Origin: Helicocarpus griseus UAMH5409
Lineage: Eukaryota > Ascomycota > Eurotiomycetes > Onygenales > Ajellomycetaceae
Assembly (NCBI GenBank): GCA_002573585.1
Contig: PDNB01000012.1
Coordinates: 229,177 to 293,176 of the forward strand
Length of the DNA stretch: 64,000 nt
Reading direction: 5' to 3'
In this document: in pieces, positions 23,117 to 33,661 of the stretch
How the letters are laid out: every line of letters begins with the position of its first letter
How positions within the stretch are numbered: position 1 is the first letter of the stretch
Translations under genes and position numbers: made by a program
Notes under the pieces: model-generated
What the model saw: only the letters and a program-made list of their open reading frames with translations
What the model was told of the DNA's origin: nothing
Databases searched by the model: none

Positions 23117-25475
23117 ATGAGCCAGAGAACACATTATAGCCCGGCAGTCCCTCTACAGCGGCTTCAACTGCCGCATAACTCAGGACACGCTGATGGTAGG
23201 GATTTGTACGCACCCGTTCTCCATCACGTTAAAGATCTTTGCTACTTATTAGGTTAACATACGTATTGCAGACCCGGAACTACCCAGCCAGCGCTATGGG
23301 ATGAACCACTCTCACCGCCAACTCGGGTCAGCATCGACTCCAGCGGGAGCATTCGCCGGTACAAAGACGCGGACAATAGACTAACCGACAATGGCGAGCG
23401 AAAGATTGTCCCTTTGAGACAAAACCGTGCCGCTGCGCTATGGTACGCTCTTCGATACCATGCAATCCCATTGGGAGCTGCGCTGGCCTTCGTCATCATC
23501 AATATCGAATCGCGCTATTTAGGTGCAAACGTCTCCTGGGGAAACCTGCTTCAGTTTTCTGCCAAGGTTCACGAAATATTGATGCAACTCTCGATATCGA
23601 TGGTGATGGTTGCTTACATCCAGTATCTACTGACCCAACACAGATCAGGGATACCGTTTGGGTCTATCTTCTCAGCATACAGCGTTACTCGGGTGTGGTA
23701 CTTGTTTTCACGGGAGTTCCGTGCCAGTGTGATGGCTCGGCAATTTAATACGATCTTGAAAATTGGGTTTGTGCTTTTTGTTCCCCTCAGTATTCTCCTT
23801 GCGACTACTGCTGGTCCCGCAAGTGCAATTGCCATGATGCCCCGGTTGGTCAACTTTACAGTACCAGACAGTTATTTTGAATTAGATCGTAGCTATGGAG
23901 ATGTATATCCGCGAGAGCTGAGCAAGCCTGGCGGGGAATTACATGAGGATCGCTACCTGCGTGAGTTGCATAACCTCGATAGTATCATTGCCTTGTGGCT
24001 GACCATGTATAGACACCGCCGAGCAATCCCCAGCTATAGGATGGCAGTATCTAAGTGCACTCCCGAGTGTAGGTCTGGACCAGTCGACAGAGACCGGACT
24101 TTGGGGAGCATACCCACCACTATATCCCGTCGAAATACCTACTTTGATAGGATCTAAAGGGATGCATGAGAACTTCCGCCGAACGCTATATGTACAATTT
24201 GCACCGGGTGGATCCATCGCCACCGTCCAACACGTTCCAACAGCAGCTGCTTTGTCCAGAGCCGGACGCTGGACCTTGGAATCATATACCAAAGCAGCCA
24301 CCGGCCAGTCCCACGCTGAGATGCCTCAGCCCTTTACCAGCACGATCTGCCTTCTCAACCCCATCACGAGCAAGGAGGATGCCCGTCCTCTAGAATTCCC
24401 CGATTCTTATTTTACATCGGATACTTCCAAGGTCGGCAAAACAACTTACACAACCATCACCCGCCAACAACTCTGGGAAGAAAGCCGCAATGCAACCGAA
24501 GGCCACATAATCTGGCTCGACGATATCCCATCCGCAGCCGACGGCGCTTTAGGCGCCCTCATCATCCAGCCCTCCTTCTGCACCAATGGCAAAGAATACC
24601 TAAGCACCTCCGCTTGCCTCGTCGGGGGCCAATACGCCCCCGCCCGCTCCCACCTCCACTTCACCCGCAACACACTAGATTCAGACTCATCCAGCGGCTA
24701 TCGGGTCGAAAACAACCTCTCCAAAACCTTCATCCTCGCCCTCCCTTCCTGGCCCACAAACCGAACCCCTCTAAAAGTCCCCTGGACACAAAGCATCACC
24801 TCCGCCGCTGCCCACCAAAACCGCACCGTAGCCCACAACATCCTCTCCACCCTGCCCCTAACCGACAACCTCTGCCCGCCCAACGGCAGCTACGAGTCTT
24901 GGGACAACCCAGCCATGTCCCAGCCAACCCACCGCACGCGCCCGTTAACGCACGAATCCCTCCTCTCCGCTCTTGTAGCCAACGGCATGTCGCACGCGAC
25001 TGGCTCCTTTACCTTTCAAGGTACCCAATCTACTTCTTCTCATTCCAACAACAACAATGACAAGAATAACGACAAGCTGCAGCTCAGCATCCACAGCAGC
25101 GTTGAGGGCTGGGGCTGGAACATGGACGGCACGGCCATTCGCATCGCCATCCCCATTCTCACCCTCTACTGCCTCTACACAACGGTCTACGTGCTGTACA
25201 CGTTTTTCACGGGCAGGAGCTCGCGGGCCTGGGACTCGCTGGCGGGGATTGTGGCGCTGGCGTGGAACTCTAGACCGAGCAAGGTGCTGGGGAAGGCGAG
25301 TGTGCGGGTTTCGAGAACGGAGACGTTTGGGGAGGTGGTGGGGGTGTGGGAGGTTGAGGGGAGTGGGGAGAGTAATAATAATGATGGTTATGGGTTGGAA
25401 ATGGTGTTCGAGCGGGATGTTGGGGAGAGGGATAGAGGGGTGTTGAGGAGGGTTAGCGGGGGCAAGGCTTACTGA
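23117..25475 (+). CDS. Large fungal multi-pass membrane protein, unknown function
   Basis: Model of 746 residues: 23117-23205, 23272-23960 and 24013-25475. The second junction is well supported (GTGAGT donor, TATAG acceptor). It joins EDRYL to HTAEQSPAIGWQYLSALPS. The first junction uses a weak donor (GTACGC) and is less sure. Membrane segments are WYALRYHAIPLGAALAFVII, an ISMVMVAYIQYLL helix, ILKIGFVLFVPLSILLATTA in the N-terminal third, and IRIAIPILTLYCLYTTVYVL near the C-terminus. Between them lies a long loop of about 450 residues with many N-glycosylation sequons, so it is probably extracytoplasmic. The layout resembles large uncharacterised surface proteins of filamentous ascomycetes. 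Function is unknown. The first half of exon 3 is strongly C-ending, and the last 270 bases are strongly G-rich. Confidence 0.75.
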
Positions 25476-26809
25476 CTTTAGTTTTATCCAAAATCTTTCT
25501 GATATGGGTTGGGTTGTGGTTGAGGATCATCTATCTATTCTAGGTATATGAAGGCAAAAGGTTTCGTCTGTTGGTTTTAAATTTGTCCCATGCTATTTAT
25601 TTTGGGCAATTGGAAAAGGGGAAAATAAAATGAAATATTGGTAACACCAGGATGATCTTTGCAAACCCGCTTTTATTCCTTAGAGAGTGGGTTTGGAATC
25701 TACTTTCATTATTCCCTATATTTCCCCCCACCCCAACTCCCTTAAATGGTCAGTCCATACTCTCGCAATATCGTAATAAAAGCGTTCTGGATATATGGCA
25801 CAACAACAACTATACAGGGTAAGTATAAGCTCACAGCGCGCAGAACGCAGCGGAACGGGTAGGGCCCGGGGCATTTCACACATCTCAGATTCATCATCTA
25901 GATCAGTAAGCAGTCATTTAGATAGACCACCCGCCCCGATATGATGGTTACGTTACAGTTTACTAGCGCCGATTCTAAAATTTAAGCTTAAATTTGCGGG
26001 CCGGCAATACCCATTCCATCCATCCCACACCTCAATAGATTGAAAATGAATTAATACTAGTACTAGATGATAGATACCCTACCCAGTTCTCCGTTCCCCT
26101 TTGCATGGATCTTTTTTTTGTTTCTATGTAGGAAGTCAGAGTAATGGTCATTTGTGATTGTGAAGATGGAGAGTGGGTTGTTTTGAGTTGAAATTAGGGG
26201 GTTGGGTTGTTGAAAGAGGGGAGGGGAGGGGAGGGGAGAATGGTGTCATAAACTGTGTCTCACAAAGCAGCTTTCTTTTCCTTTATTTTTTCCCTAACGC
26301 ACAACAGTGCGTGTATGGAACTAGTAGACACGGGCCGCCGGGAAAGGTGATAGTCGCCCCATCAGCAACCTAGCGGGATAAGCAAAAAGCAAGCAGACAA
26401 GCTCTCAGAAAAACCCTTCGAGACATTGACCAAATTGGGAAAATCAAACTCTCTACTTCTTCATCATGCCGTAGTGTCTCCATGTTCACGCAGGTTTCGA
26501 TACAATGTAGGCCCATGATGGAACCCGGAGGAAGAAGGACGATGAGATTACCCGTGATTTGTGCAGGCCAACATCTTAATGAGTCTTGATGCTGTAGCTA
26601 TACTCATATAACAAGGAGGCATAGTCATTTCATACATAAATCATTAGTATTTTAAATATATGGCAGTTGATAAACCAAATAACATAAATGTTAAGCAAAA
26701 CAAAAAGTAACATCATACATCCCTGGCATATATCTCATTAAACATGTCCTCCCCCAACTCACAACTCCCTATCCCAAAAATGAGACCCAATCAAACAAAT
26801 CTGACTGTA
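25476..26809. terminator. Convergent 3' intergenic region (membrane protein / bHLH)
   Basis: 1.3 kb between two convergent genes, AT-rich overall, with a four-track G-run at 26218-26236. No coding sequence is visible, so the space is probably both 3' untranslated regions and terminators. Confidence 0.4.
26218..26236 (+). other. Perfect four-tract G4 motif
   Basis: Four runs of GGGG separated by single A bases (starts at 26218, 26223, 26228 and 26233). This fits the canonical guanine-quadruplex pattern with minimal loops. It lies in convergent 3' intergenic DNA. Confidence 0.85.
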
Positions 26810-28051
26810 TCAATTGCTCAATAAATCCCGCACACTCATTCCTAGCTTCCTCGTTTTCACTGCTTCCCCTCCGTCTCTACCTCCCCTATTGAAGACAGCA
26901 CCACCGTCAAACATGCCTGTCTGCACACCCATTCCAACCCCGCCTGAAGAAGTGCCATAGGATGGAACACCAACGGAGGCTCTCCGATCAGTATTCAACA
27001 TCAACAATGCCGCTGATGCCTCATGGTCCATATCTACTCCCGTGTCTCTTTCACCATTCGCACCACACTGCGCAGCGATAATGGGAGATGGGTTTACGCT
27101 GGCTGCAACTGATGGCACAGAAGAGGCAGTGGACACAGATCCACGCGACAGTGGTGGCGCAAAGATGGATGTGTGACGATGGTGCTGTGCTTGTGCTTGT
27201 TGGGCTTGGAGGTGAGGGTCCAAGGGTTGGAAAGAAGGCTGCGGAGTTGAGTCAAAGGAGGGTTGGAGGGCAGGACTGGGAAGATAGTGGGAACTCGATG
27301 ATGTTGACGGTGGTGGATAGTGGCTTTGGAAGGTGTATTCGTATTCATGAGGAATGGTATTGTTGTTTGGGTGGACGGTGGGAGATGCTGTGGTGTTGTT
27401 GCTGTTTTCGGGATATGCGGATGGGGCGAGGACCGGAGACGGTGAAGGAGATGGGGATGAATATTCCTCTTGGCTATAACTGGGAGAACGGCTGCGCTTT
27501 CGCGTTCGAGGTGTTTGAGAGGTAGCAGGCGTAGAGGCGGTAGAGGAGTCTGTTTCGTCATCACAGTTGTTGTTTGCAGCTTTGATGTCTTTCAAGCATT
27601 GCTCGAGGTAATTCATGTAGTCAATGCTGGCCTGTTGTAATTTTCCCCTATTAGTGATGCAATACAAGATGATAATTTGCACGATGTGTTAAATAGCAAA
27701 CTAACCTGCAGAATAGCCAATTTATGCATCTCCTGCCCCTTACAAGCAGGAATCATATCCTTTAGAGTCGTGAATTCTTCATTCATTTTGGATCTCCTTC
27801 TCCGCTCAATCAAACTGTGAGCTGTCTTGCGCGCAATTTTCCGTCCAGCCGCGGTGGTTGCTCCATTTGCTTGTTTCTTTTTCGAGGCTGCCCCACCAGT
27901 GCCATTTTCAGCCTTGACTTTCACATCAGAACTACTCCCATTTGCGCCCCGCGTAGTCGATTGCTCAGCCTGGGCCTTAGGTTTCATTTGGATGATCTTC
28001 CGTGTCCGCGTGGGCGGAGGAGGAAGGGTGAAGTCTGCAGCAGCAGAGCGC

Positions 28052-28131
<80 letters not shown>

Positions 28132-28389
28132 AGAGCGCTGACGGGAGCTTCGGGGAGGACGGGTTGATGTCTCGACAGGGGCGACATCGGGGGAGATGGG
28201 AGACATTGGACGGGCGGGAGCGGGAGCGGGAGCGGCAGCGGGTACCTTGCTGGAACTAGAACCGGGATTGCTGGGCAGAGCAGCAGGTGGTAGAGAGAAG
28301 AACATTTCGAGAGGAGAATTGGCGGGTTTGTCCTTTGCAGCAATATCGGTGGATGAAGCTGGGGTTAGAGGGAGGCGTGGTTTTGACAT
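26810..28389 (-). CDS. Basic helix-loop-helix transcription factor
   Basis: 501 residues from exons 28389-27706 and 27631-26810. The single intron (GTTAGT donor, ACAACAG acceptor) falls inside the HLH domain. The basic region is RKTAHSLIERRRRSKMNEEF from Arg187. His191, Glu195 and Arg199 give the H-E-R contacts expected of bHLH proteins that bind CANNTG, with the Arg favouring CACGTG. Helix 1 ends in FTTLKDMIPAC, and helix 2 (MHKLAILQASIDYMNYL) continues across the junction. The N-terminal part is Ala/Pro-rich and contains a run of 26 Asn encoded by a pure repeat. The C-terminal 200 residues are Ser/Pro/His-rich and probably disordered. It ends in a short VRDLLSN motif. An E-box-centred inverted repeat lies about 110 bp upstream. 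Target genes are unknown. Confidence 0.92.
28054..28131 (-). repeat. (GTT)26 / (AAC)26 microsatellite encoding polyasparagine
   Basis: Twenty-six uninterrupted GTT triplets on the plus strand encode 26 Asn on the minus strand, within the bHLH N-terminal region. No synonymous interruption is present, which points to recent slippage expansion. Confidence 0.95.
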
Positions 28390-28497
28390 GATGATGGATT
28401 ATATGGGGATTGTTGGAATAATTGCAGCTGGGGACCTCGGGAGGCTGATGCAAGAGCAAAATAGGAAGAGGAGGATGCGCTAGTCCAGATAGTGCAC

Positions 28498-28521
28498 ACG
28501 TATACACAGGTGTGTATACGT
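28498..28521. promoter_or_regulatory. Inverted repeat (11-2-11) centred on an E-box
   Basis: The arms ACGTATACACA and TGTGTATACGT are perfect reverse complements with a 2-base GG spacer. The centre reads CAGGTG, a CANNTG E-box. It lies 109 bases upstream of the bHLH start codon, so it could be a protein-binding operator or a hairpin in the mRNA leader. Confidence 0.6.
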
Positions 28522-29312
28522 CTGGGGATATGGAAGAAACTGAAGATATAGCAAGTAGATAGATATACGGGAGAAATATATATCTATATTAGCAGAGAAT
28601 ATGGAGCGGGAAAGGGGAGAGGCGATAGAAGAGAGAGATACGGGGGAGAGAAGCAGCTATTCTTAAGACAAGAGCATGAGGCGAGTGTCGCGTGCCCGTG
28701 CAGCAACTGATAGGCTGGCAGCGACTGGAGCAGCAGCATGCACAGAAGAAAGAAGACTAATAACTGGGTCTGATAAGCCCATATTATTATTGATTAATGA
28801 TTATGGCATATACACCAGAGCAGCAGAGTATGGAGATTATTGTATGTGCAGGTTAGCAGCCTGTAGATTGCTGTCTGGGGGTCACCACACATGCGGCCGT
28901 TGCTGTCCCTGATTGGCGAGATGCGCTGGGGACTGGGCTGTGTGTTCCCGGTTGGCTGGCATCAGTGGCATCAGGTAGAGAGATCTCCTCAATTCTGCTC
29001 CCCCCGTGCTTCCATCTCATCCCCTCCATCGACGATGGATATCCGCACCATTATCGTGCGTGTCTTGCCTCTGAGTCCCAGACTCCCAGACTCCCAGACT
29101 GCCTTGCCTGGTGCGCTGCTTCCTTTTCCGGGAATGGAAGGAACCTTGGAATCTTGGAAGGGACGAAAGAACCACGTGATGTGATGCTCTTTCCTCCAAG
29201 GTTCCTTCCTTCCCTCTAACTAACCTCTTTAGCAAAGACAACCACATAGGTACCTATGCAAGCATGCTCATTCATTCATACGTAGCCATCTAATAATGTA
29301 TAAAGATTCCCA

Positions 29313-29405
29313 ACAAAAAAAGAAAGAAAGAAAAAAAGAAGTTAATAAAAAAATAAAAATAAAAAATAAAAAATAAAAGAAAAAATAAAAAAAGAAATAT
29401 ATATG
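29313..29405. repeat. A-rich low-complexity tract
   Basis: About 90 bases that are almost all A with interspersed T and G (AAAATA and AAAG units). It lies in the 3' flank of the minus-strand nucleoside hydrolase, whose mRNA would show it as a T-rich tract. Confidence 0.8.
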
Positions 29406-29480
29406 CTCAAATATATACACTCTAAACTCTTTCTATAGTATCAACCACCCGCCTACAACACCCTCCCCCAACAATAACAT

Positions 29481-31449
29481 CTACCCAAAAATCCTATCCA
29501 ACAAAAACCCCCCAAACACAGCCGTCCCCGGCGACTCCACCATCCTCTCCACCCTATTCCCCGCCAAGTTACTCAACCAATGCCCATGATCACTCGAGCT
29601 GACAAGGTCATCATCGCGCCTCTTCCGATTCCGCCGGTCAACCACACACATCCCCCGCGTCCACTGGCCCGTCGTCTCAACACGAATATCCTCCGGCCCA
29701 TTCGCCGCCAGCTTCCACCAGCCCTGCTTCCCCTCCTGCGCCGCTGCTTTCGCGGCCGCAGAATCCCTGGTAAGCGCATACCAAACGCACAGAGGGTCGT
29801 GCAGACTCAGCGCCGCCTTGTCCCCGTCGTGGCCCGGGTGCAGGCGGTCGACGGTGGCGAAGCTGTGCGCGAGGATGATGGAGAGCCATTCGGCTAGGGG
29901 GGAGCCCGCGGCGGTCATTGGGGCGATCTTCTTGGTGAATGCGCCGCGGGTGATGTCGTGATGGTGGGTGATATCGAGGGGGAAGAGTTTGAGGGAGAGG
30001 CGTTTGGAGAGGACGGGCGGGTAGGCAGGGAGTTGGATTGGGGAAAGGGGGTTTGTGGGGGGGAGGGTTGATTGCGGACGCGGAGAGGTTAGGGCGTAGA
30101 TGCGGGCTGCGGCTGTGGAGTCGGCGTAGGTGTTGAATTCGGCCACGGGGGTGACCTAAGTGGTTCTGTGTTAATATAAGATGTTTGCGGCGAAGACGAA
30201 TGCTGCTTTCTTGTTTTAGGAACCTACGTTTCCGGGCAGATTAATTGTTCCTCCCATGACCACCACCTCCTTCACACGGAGGAATGTTTCCGGATCCTCT
30301 GCAGCGGCCAGGGCTAGGTTTGTAAGCGGGCCGACGGCGACGATTGTAATTGTGTCTGGTTCGTTTTCTCGAAGCACTCTGAGCATTTCCTTATGAGCGG
30401 GCTCCTTGGAGGCAATGAACGAGTGCTGCGAAGGATCCAGCACAGATTCAACTGTGGATGTAGCCGTTCCGTTCTCTGTGGGCGAGAAGAATAGTGATTC
30501 CCATGTTTGCTGCGGAGTCAAATGCGGGTGCTATATCTCTATGCATTAGCAAGCGCTGTCGCAATGTATAGCTCCCCCAAAAAAAATACGTTCGGTTGTC
30601 TCTTACAGTTGAATGGATATCCCCGAGTCCGTCGCGTCCGTCTGGTCATCCCAGTCAGCAAATGAATTGACACTGACAAAACGACAGGTATTTCGCCAGA
30701 TAATTTTCACTCACGGAAATAATCAGCCATCATGAGCTCATCGTCGAGCGGACGATTAGCCCCGACAGCTACTATTGGCTTACATGCCTTTAGAGTGTCG
30801 AAGCCTTCTTGCTTACCGTTTTCACGGCGCCATTTGATCTCCCGCTCGATGGTATGGGACATGGAGACCACATTTCGAAGGCAGCTGTAGAGATTGGAAA
30901 TAATCGAAATTCAGTAACTGTTATATAAATAAGAGCTGAAAAGCTCATCTTCTTGCAAAACGCTGATGATACAAAAAGTAGTATGATTGTCTACTACATG
31001 TACTATATCATCCTTACGACGTAGCAACGCACCTCCGGACATCGATGTTGCCAAAGGTCAGCGATATCAGCTGGACCTCAATCTCATCGGAGCGAGAAGA
31101 CAGAGCCAAGAGCAAGGCAAGGATGTCGTCGATTCCCTGTACAGCATGGTTAGAACATGGTGATTCTTTGGTACATATTTTGCCCGCAGATAACAATAAA
31201 AATTGATTTACTGATAAAGATGTTCTCAGCCATTAATCAAAGTCAAAATTGGCGGGTGGCGCCACGCCGTATATAGTTATATATATAAAATCTTATTATA
31301 TATTTTTCTCAAACGCAAATAATGAAAGCATTGGAAAAAAGGCGCATAACGCATAACAGGGAATCCTTGAACGACGGCAAAGCATGCAGATAAAGAGGGT
31401 TTAATCTCACAGGATCGGTATCGATGATGATTTTGCTTGCGGATGGCAT
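29481..31449 (-). CDS. Inosine/uridine-preferring nucleoside hydrolase
   Basis: Cytosolic-type enzyme that hydrolyses ribonucleosides to base and ribose for purine/pyrimidine salvage. Model of 441 residues from six exons: 31449-31411, 31136-31033, 30884-30715, 30641-30607, 30530-30228 and 30155-29481, with all phases consistent. The first intron (about 270 nt) splits the signature, and joining gives DTDPGIDD at residues 10-17, the calcium/ribose-binding motif. Other family marks are VGANRPL, the HGRDGLGDIH stretch assembled across a 35-nt exon, VAVGPLTNLALA, VVMGGTI, GNVTPVAEFN with the conserved Asn, and a C-terminal HDPLCVWYAL with the catalytic-region His. It is somewhat longer than bacterial IU-NH (about 310-340) because of a Pro-rich insertion after the EFN block. 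Long first introns are unusual here; the GTGAGA donor is acceptable. Confidence 0.93.
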
Positions 31450-32793
31450 GGCAAATGATATCTGTATGTATGTGTGTATGTATGGTTCCCTGAGTTGAAG
31501 TCAGGATATGCCTCAGGAATGTTGCCTGAAGCATGTACGGAGTATGTATATGTAAGGGGTATCTGCTGAAGGTGTTCTCGAAGGATGTTGGAAAGTGGGA
31601 TGAGTAACTTGAACTGATGGATGGATGGATGCATCATTCATGGGTCGATGCCACGAGCCAAGCTTCCGGTAACGGTTATACCGTATATTACCATACGCCT
31701 GCTTTACAGGTCACCTTGCTTGGGCTGCTTGGCGGCTTCTGGGCAAATCGATCTAGGGGCTCTGAAAGTGGCACCAGTACGGTATTGCGGTGAACAACAC
31801 GCGAGAGTCAAGACAAGGGCGGCCCAGCAGTTGGCCCAACCAGGGAGCCCTCCCTGAGGCCATGTGCTGGTGATATAATACGGGCAATACACCAGCTGTA
31901 TTATATAGACCACGTGATATCAAGTCAGCCCAATATCTGTGCTGACTAATCATGGGCCAGAACAGCGCGATTGCAACGTCAATCTATTAGTACGGGCCAG
32001 CGATGAAACGGGCATGGCTTGGCTGAGGAGAAGAGAGGGCGGGCAATTATAAAGGCCAGCGGTTAGATGCACGCTGTCACCGTGTCTGTCTTCCAGGGAG
32101 ATGAACTCCGGAGCCGAACAGGGTTTCACTCCAGCGCAAGCTTTCCGACGGGTCTCGGGAGGACGGGTCTCCATGAGATAGATGGATGGAGAGAGGGGAA
32201 ATACATCTCCTCTGATATCTCTATGATGGTGATCATAGATCAGAAGGCTGTTTCCTTGGTCGTAATATTATTATCGAATGATCCAGTGTTTAGCTGCAGT
32301 CGTAGATTGGGAGCAGCCCGTACATAGTAGCAGGTGTGGGGAAATGCGCGACGACGGACCCGAGACATGGGAACACTTAGGACGGACTCAGTAAGTCCCT
32401 TTTGTTGTGCAGTGGCAGATGAATTCGGAGACCCTGACGAAGGCGCACTGCACAATCCAGCAGCATACATAGCCGGGTGCGGTGTGCAGCATGGCATTCA
32501 TTCATATATATGAGAATACTAATAATAATAAATAGTAATAGTAGTAATAGATGTCGACCGTGGCATCTCCACAGCATAAAAAGGGGAGAAGCGCCCGAGA
32601 TTACTAGCGGCGGAGTCCTGACTTGTACTGTACCGTCACTGACACGCTGACAGGGGAATAACACAGGCCTGTGGTTGGCGAATGCGGAAGGGTACATGAC
32701 AGAACATACGAACATACGTAATACGCATACCGTACCGTACCGTAGCGTGGTGGTGTTCTGAATCTGGAAAGCTGGCCTCATTACTTAATCCGA

Positions 32794-32822
32794 CCATCCA
32801 TTCCATCCATTCCATCCATTCC
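32794..32822. repeat. Tandem CCATCCATT repeat (three units)
   Basis: Three copies of a 9-base unit in direct tandem. The only reading frame it supports is a short minus-strand Met-Glu-Trp repeat, which looks spurious. Confidence 0.8.
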
Positions 32823-33573
32823 TCAGCAACCTTCGACGAAACTCTCAACATCCGCAACCTCCAACCTCACTTCTTCCTCCTCTTCCTGCTTGCTGTCCCT
32901 ACTGTACGGCTATCTTCTCGTCCAACTGTCAATCAATTACATCCTGTTGGCAATCTTCTGCTGCCTGCTTTCAATCCACGCTCCTCATCTTCCGTTGCAC
33001 TTCCGTTACCCTGAACTATATCTTGCCAATAATGACGCCCACCTGACATCTGCTACGCGCGCAGTGAAGCTTGGTCGGTTTTACATTTAAAACCTACCTC
33101 GCCCTCTTATCTCCCCGTCATCCGATTCCCTACTCTCATCGGTCTCGTCTGCCACCCAAAATAGCCTCAACATCGCCCTCCAGACCGCCCCTGTTCGCAC
33201 AATAACACGTATACCTTGGCCTCGAGATCGCGCCCCTTTCCCCGCAATAAGACTGACCCCCTTTCTCCAATTGTGAATTTCCGACTATCAATTCCGAAGC
33301 TCCGAACATTCACACGCTGAGTGTTCTGTTCTGATTGTAACACATCATCCTTTGAGAAAAGGCCGCAACATCGACTCTTGGACCGGAAACGTCTATTTTA
33401 CGAGTCGTCCCAAACCAGTTCTCCAGACAACCAGCCACGGGACTCGTCTCTATCAAACGTTTCGGAGCTGTTGAGAAACCAACGCATAACCCGTTCCTTG
33501 TCCAACTTCGGGGCCCTACCCCGCTGATCCTGTCAGACTTAATAGTAATAGTCCCCTATTTATTTAGCAAACA

Positions 33574-33658
33574 GTATGTGTTTTCCTCCGGTTCGTTCCT
33601 TGTGCTTTGGTTGCGCTTTTACATGCTTACACGGTGTTATGTTTTGCTTCTTATACAG
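33574..33658 (+). other. Probable intron in the 5' untranslated region
   Basis: A GTATGTG donor after CAACA and a TTATACAG acceptor immediately precede the ATG at 33662 (AAA-ATGGCA). The open frame upstream of that ATG starts only at a GTG inside this interval, so it is not translated. The splice signals are good; the intron is inferred. Confidence 0.6.
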
Positions 33659-33661
33659 AAA

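Larger units (their letters stand above)
28390..29480. other. bHLH upstream region and nucleoside hydrolase 3' flank
   Basis: The first 300 bases are the bHLH promoter/leader with an inverted repeat at 28498-28521. The middle holds unremarkable ORFs and a short direct repeat of CCAGACT near 29081-29100. Bases 29310-29405 are an A-rich low-complexity tract downstream of the hydrolase. Confidence 0.5.
31450..33661. other. Divergent intergenic region with CT-rich leader
   Basis: 2.2 kb between the nucleoside hydrolase and the next plus-strand gene. From about 32820 to 33540 it is pyrimidine-rich, as expected for a long 5' leader. A probable leader intron occupies 33574-33658. It contains CCATT-type tandem repeats at 32794-32822 and no supported gene. 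Confidence 0.5.

Noticed and set aside
27088..27525. 145-codon plus-strand ORF inside the bHLH gene
   Set aside because: Antisense shadow of the second bHLH exon.
31014..31196. 60-codon ORF as an independent small gene
   Set aside because: It is exon 2 of the nucleoside hydrolase plus intron sequence; joining gives the family signature.
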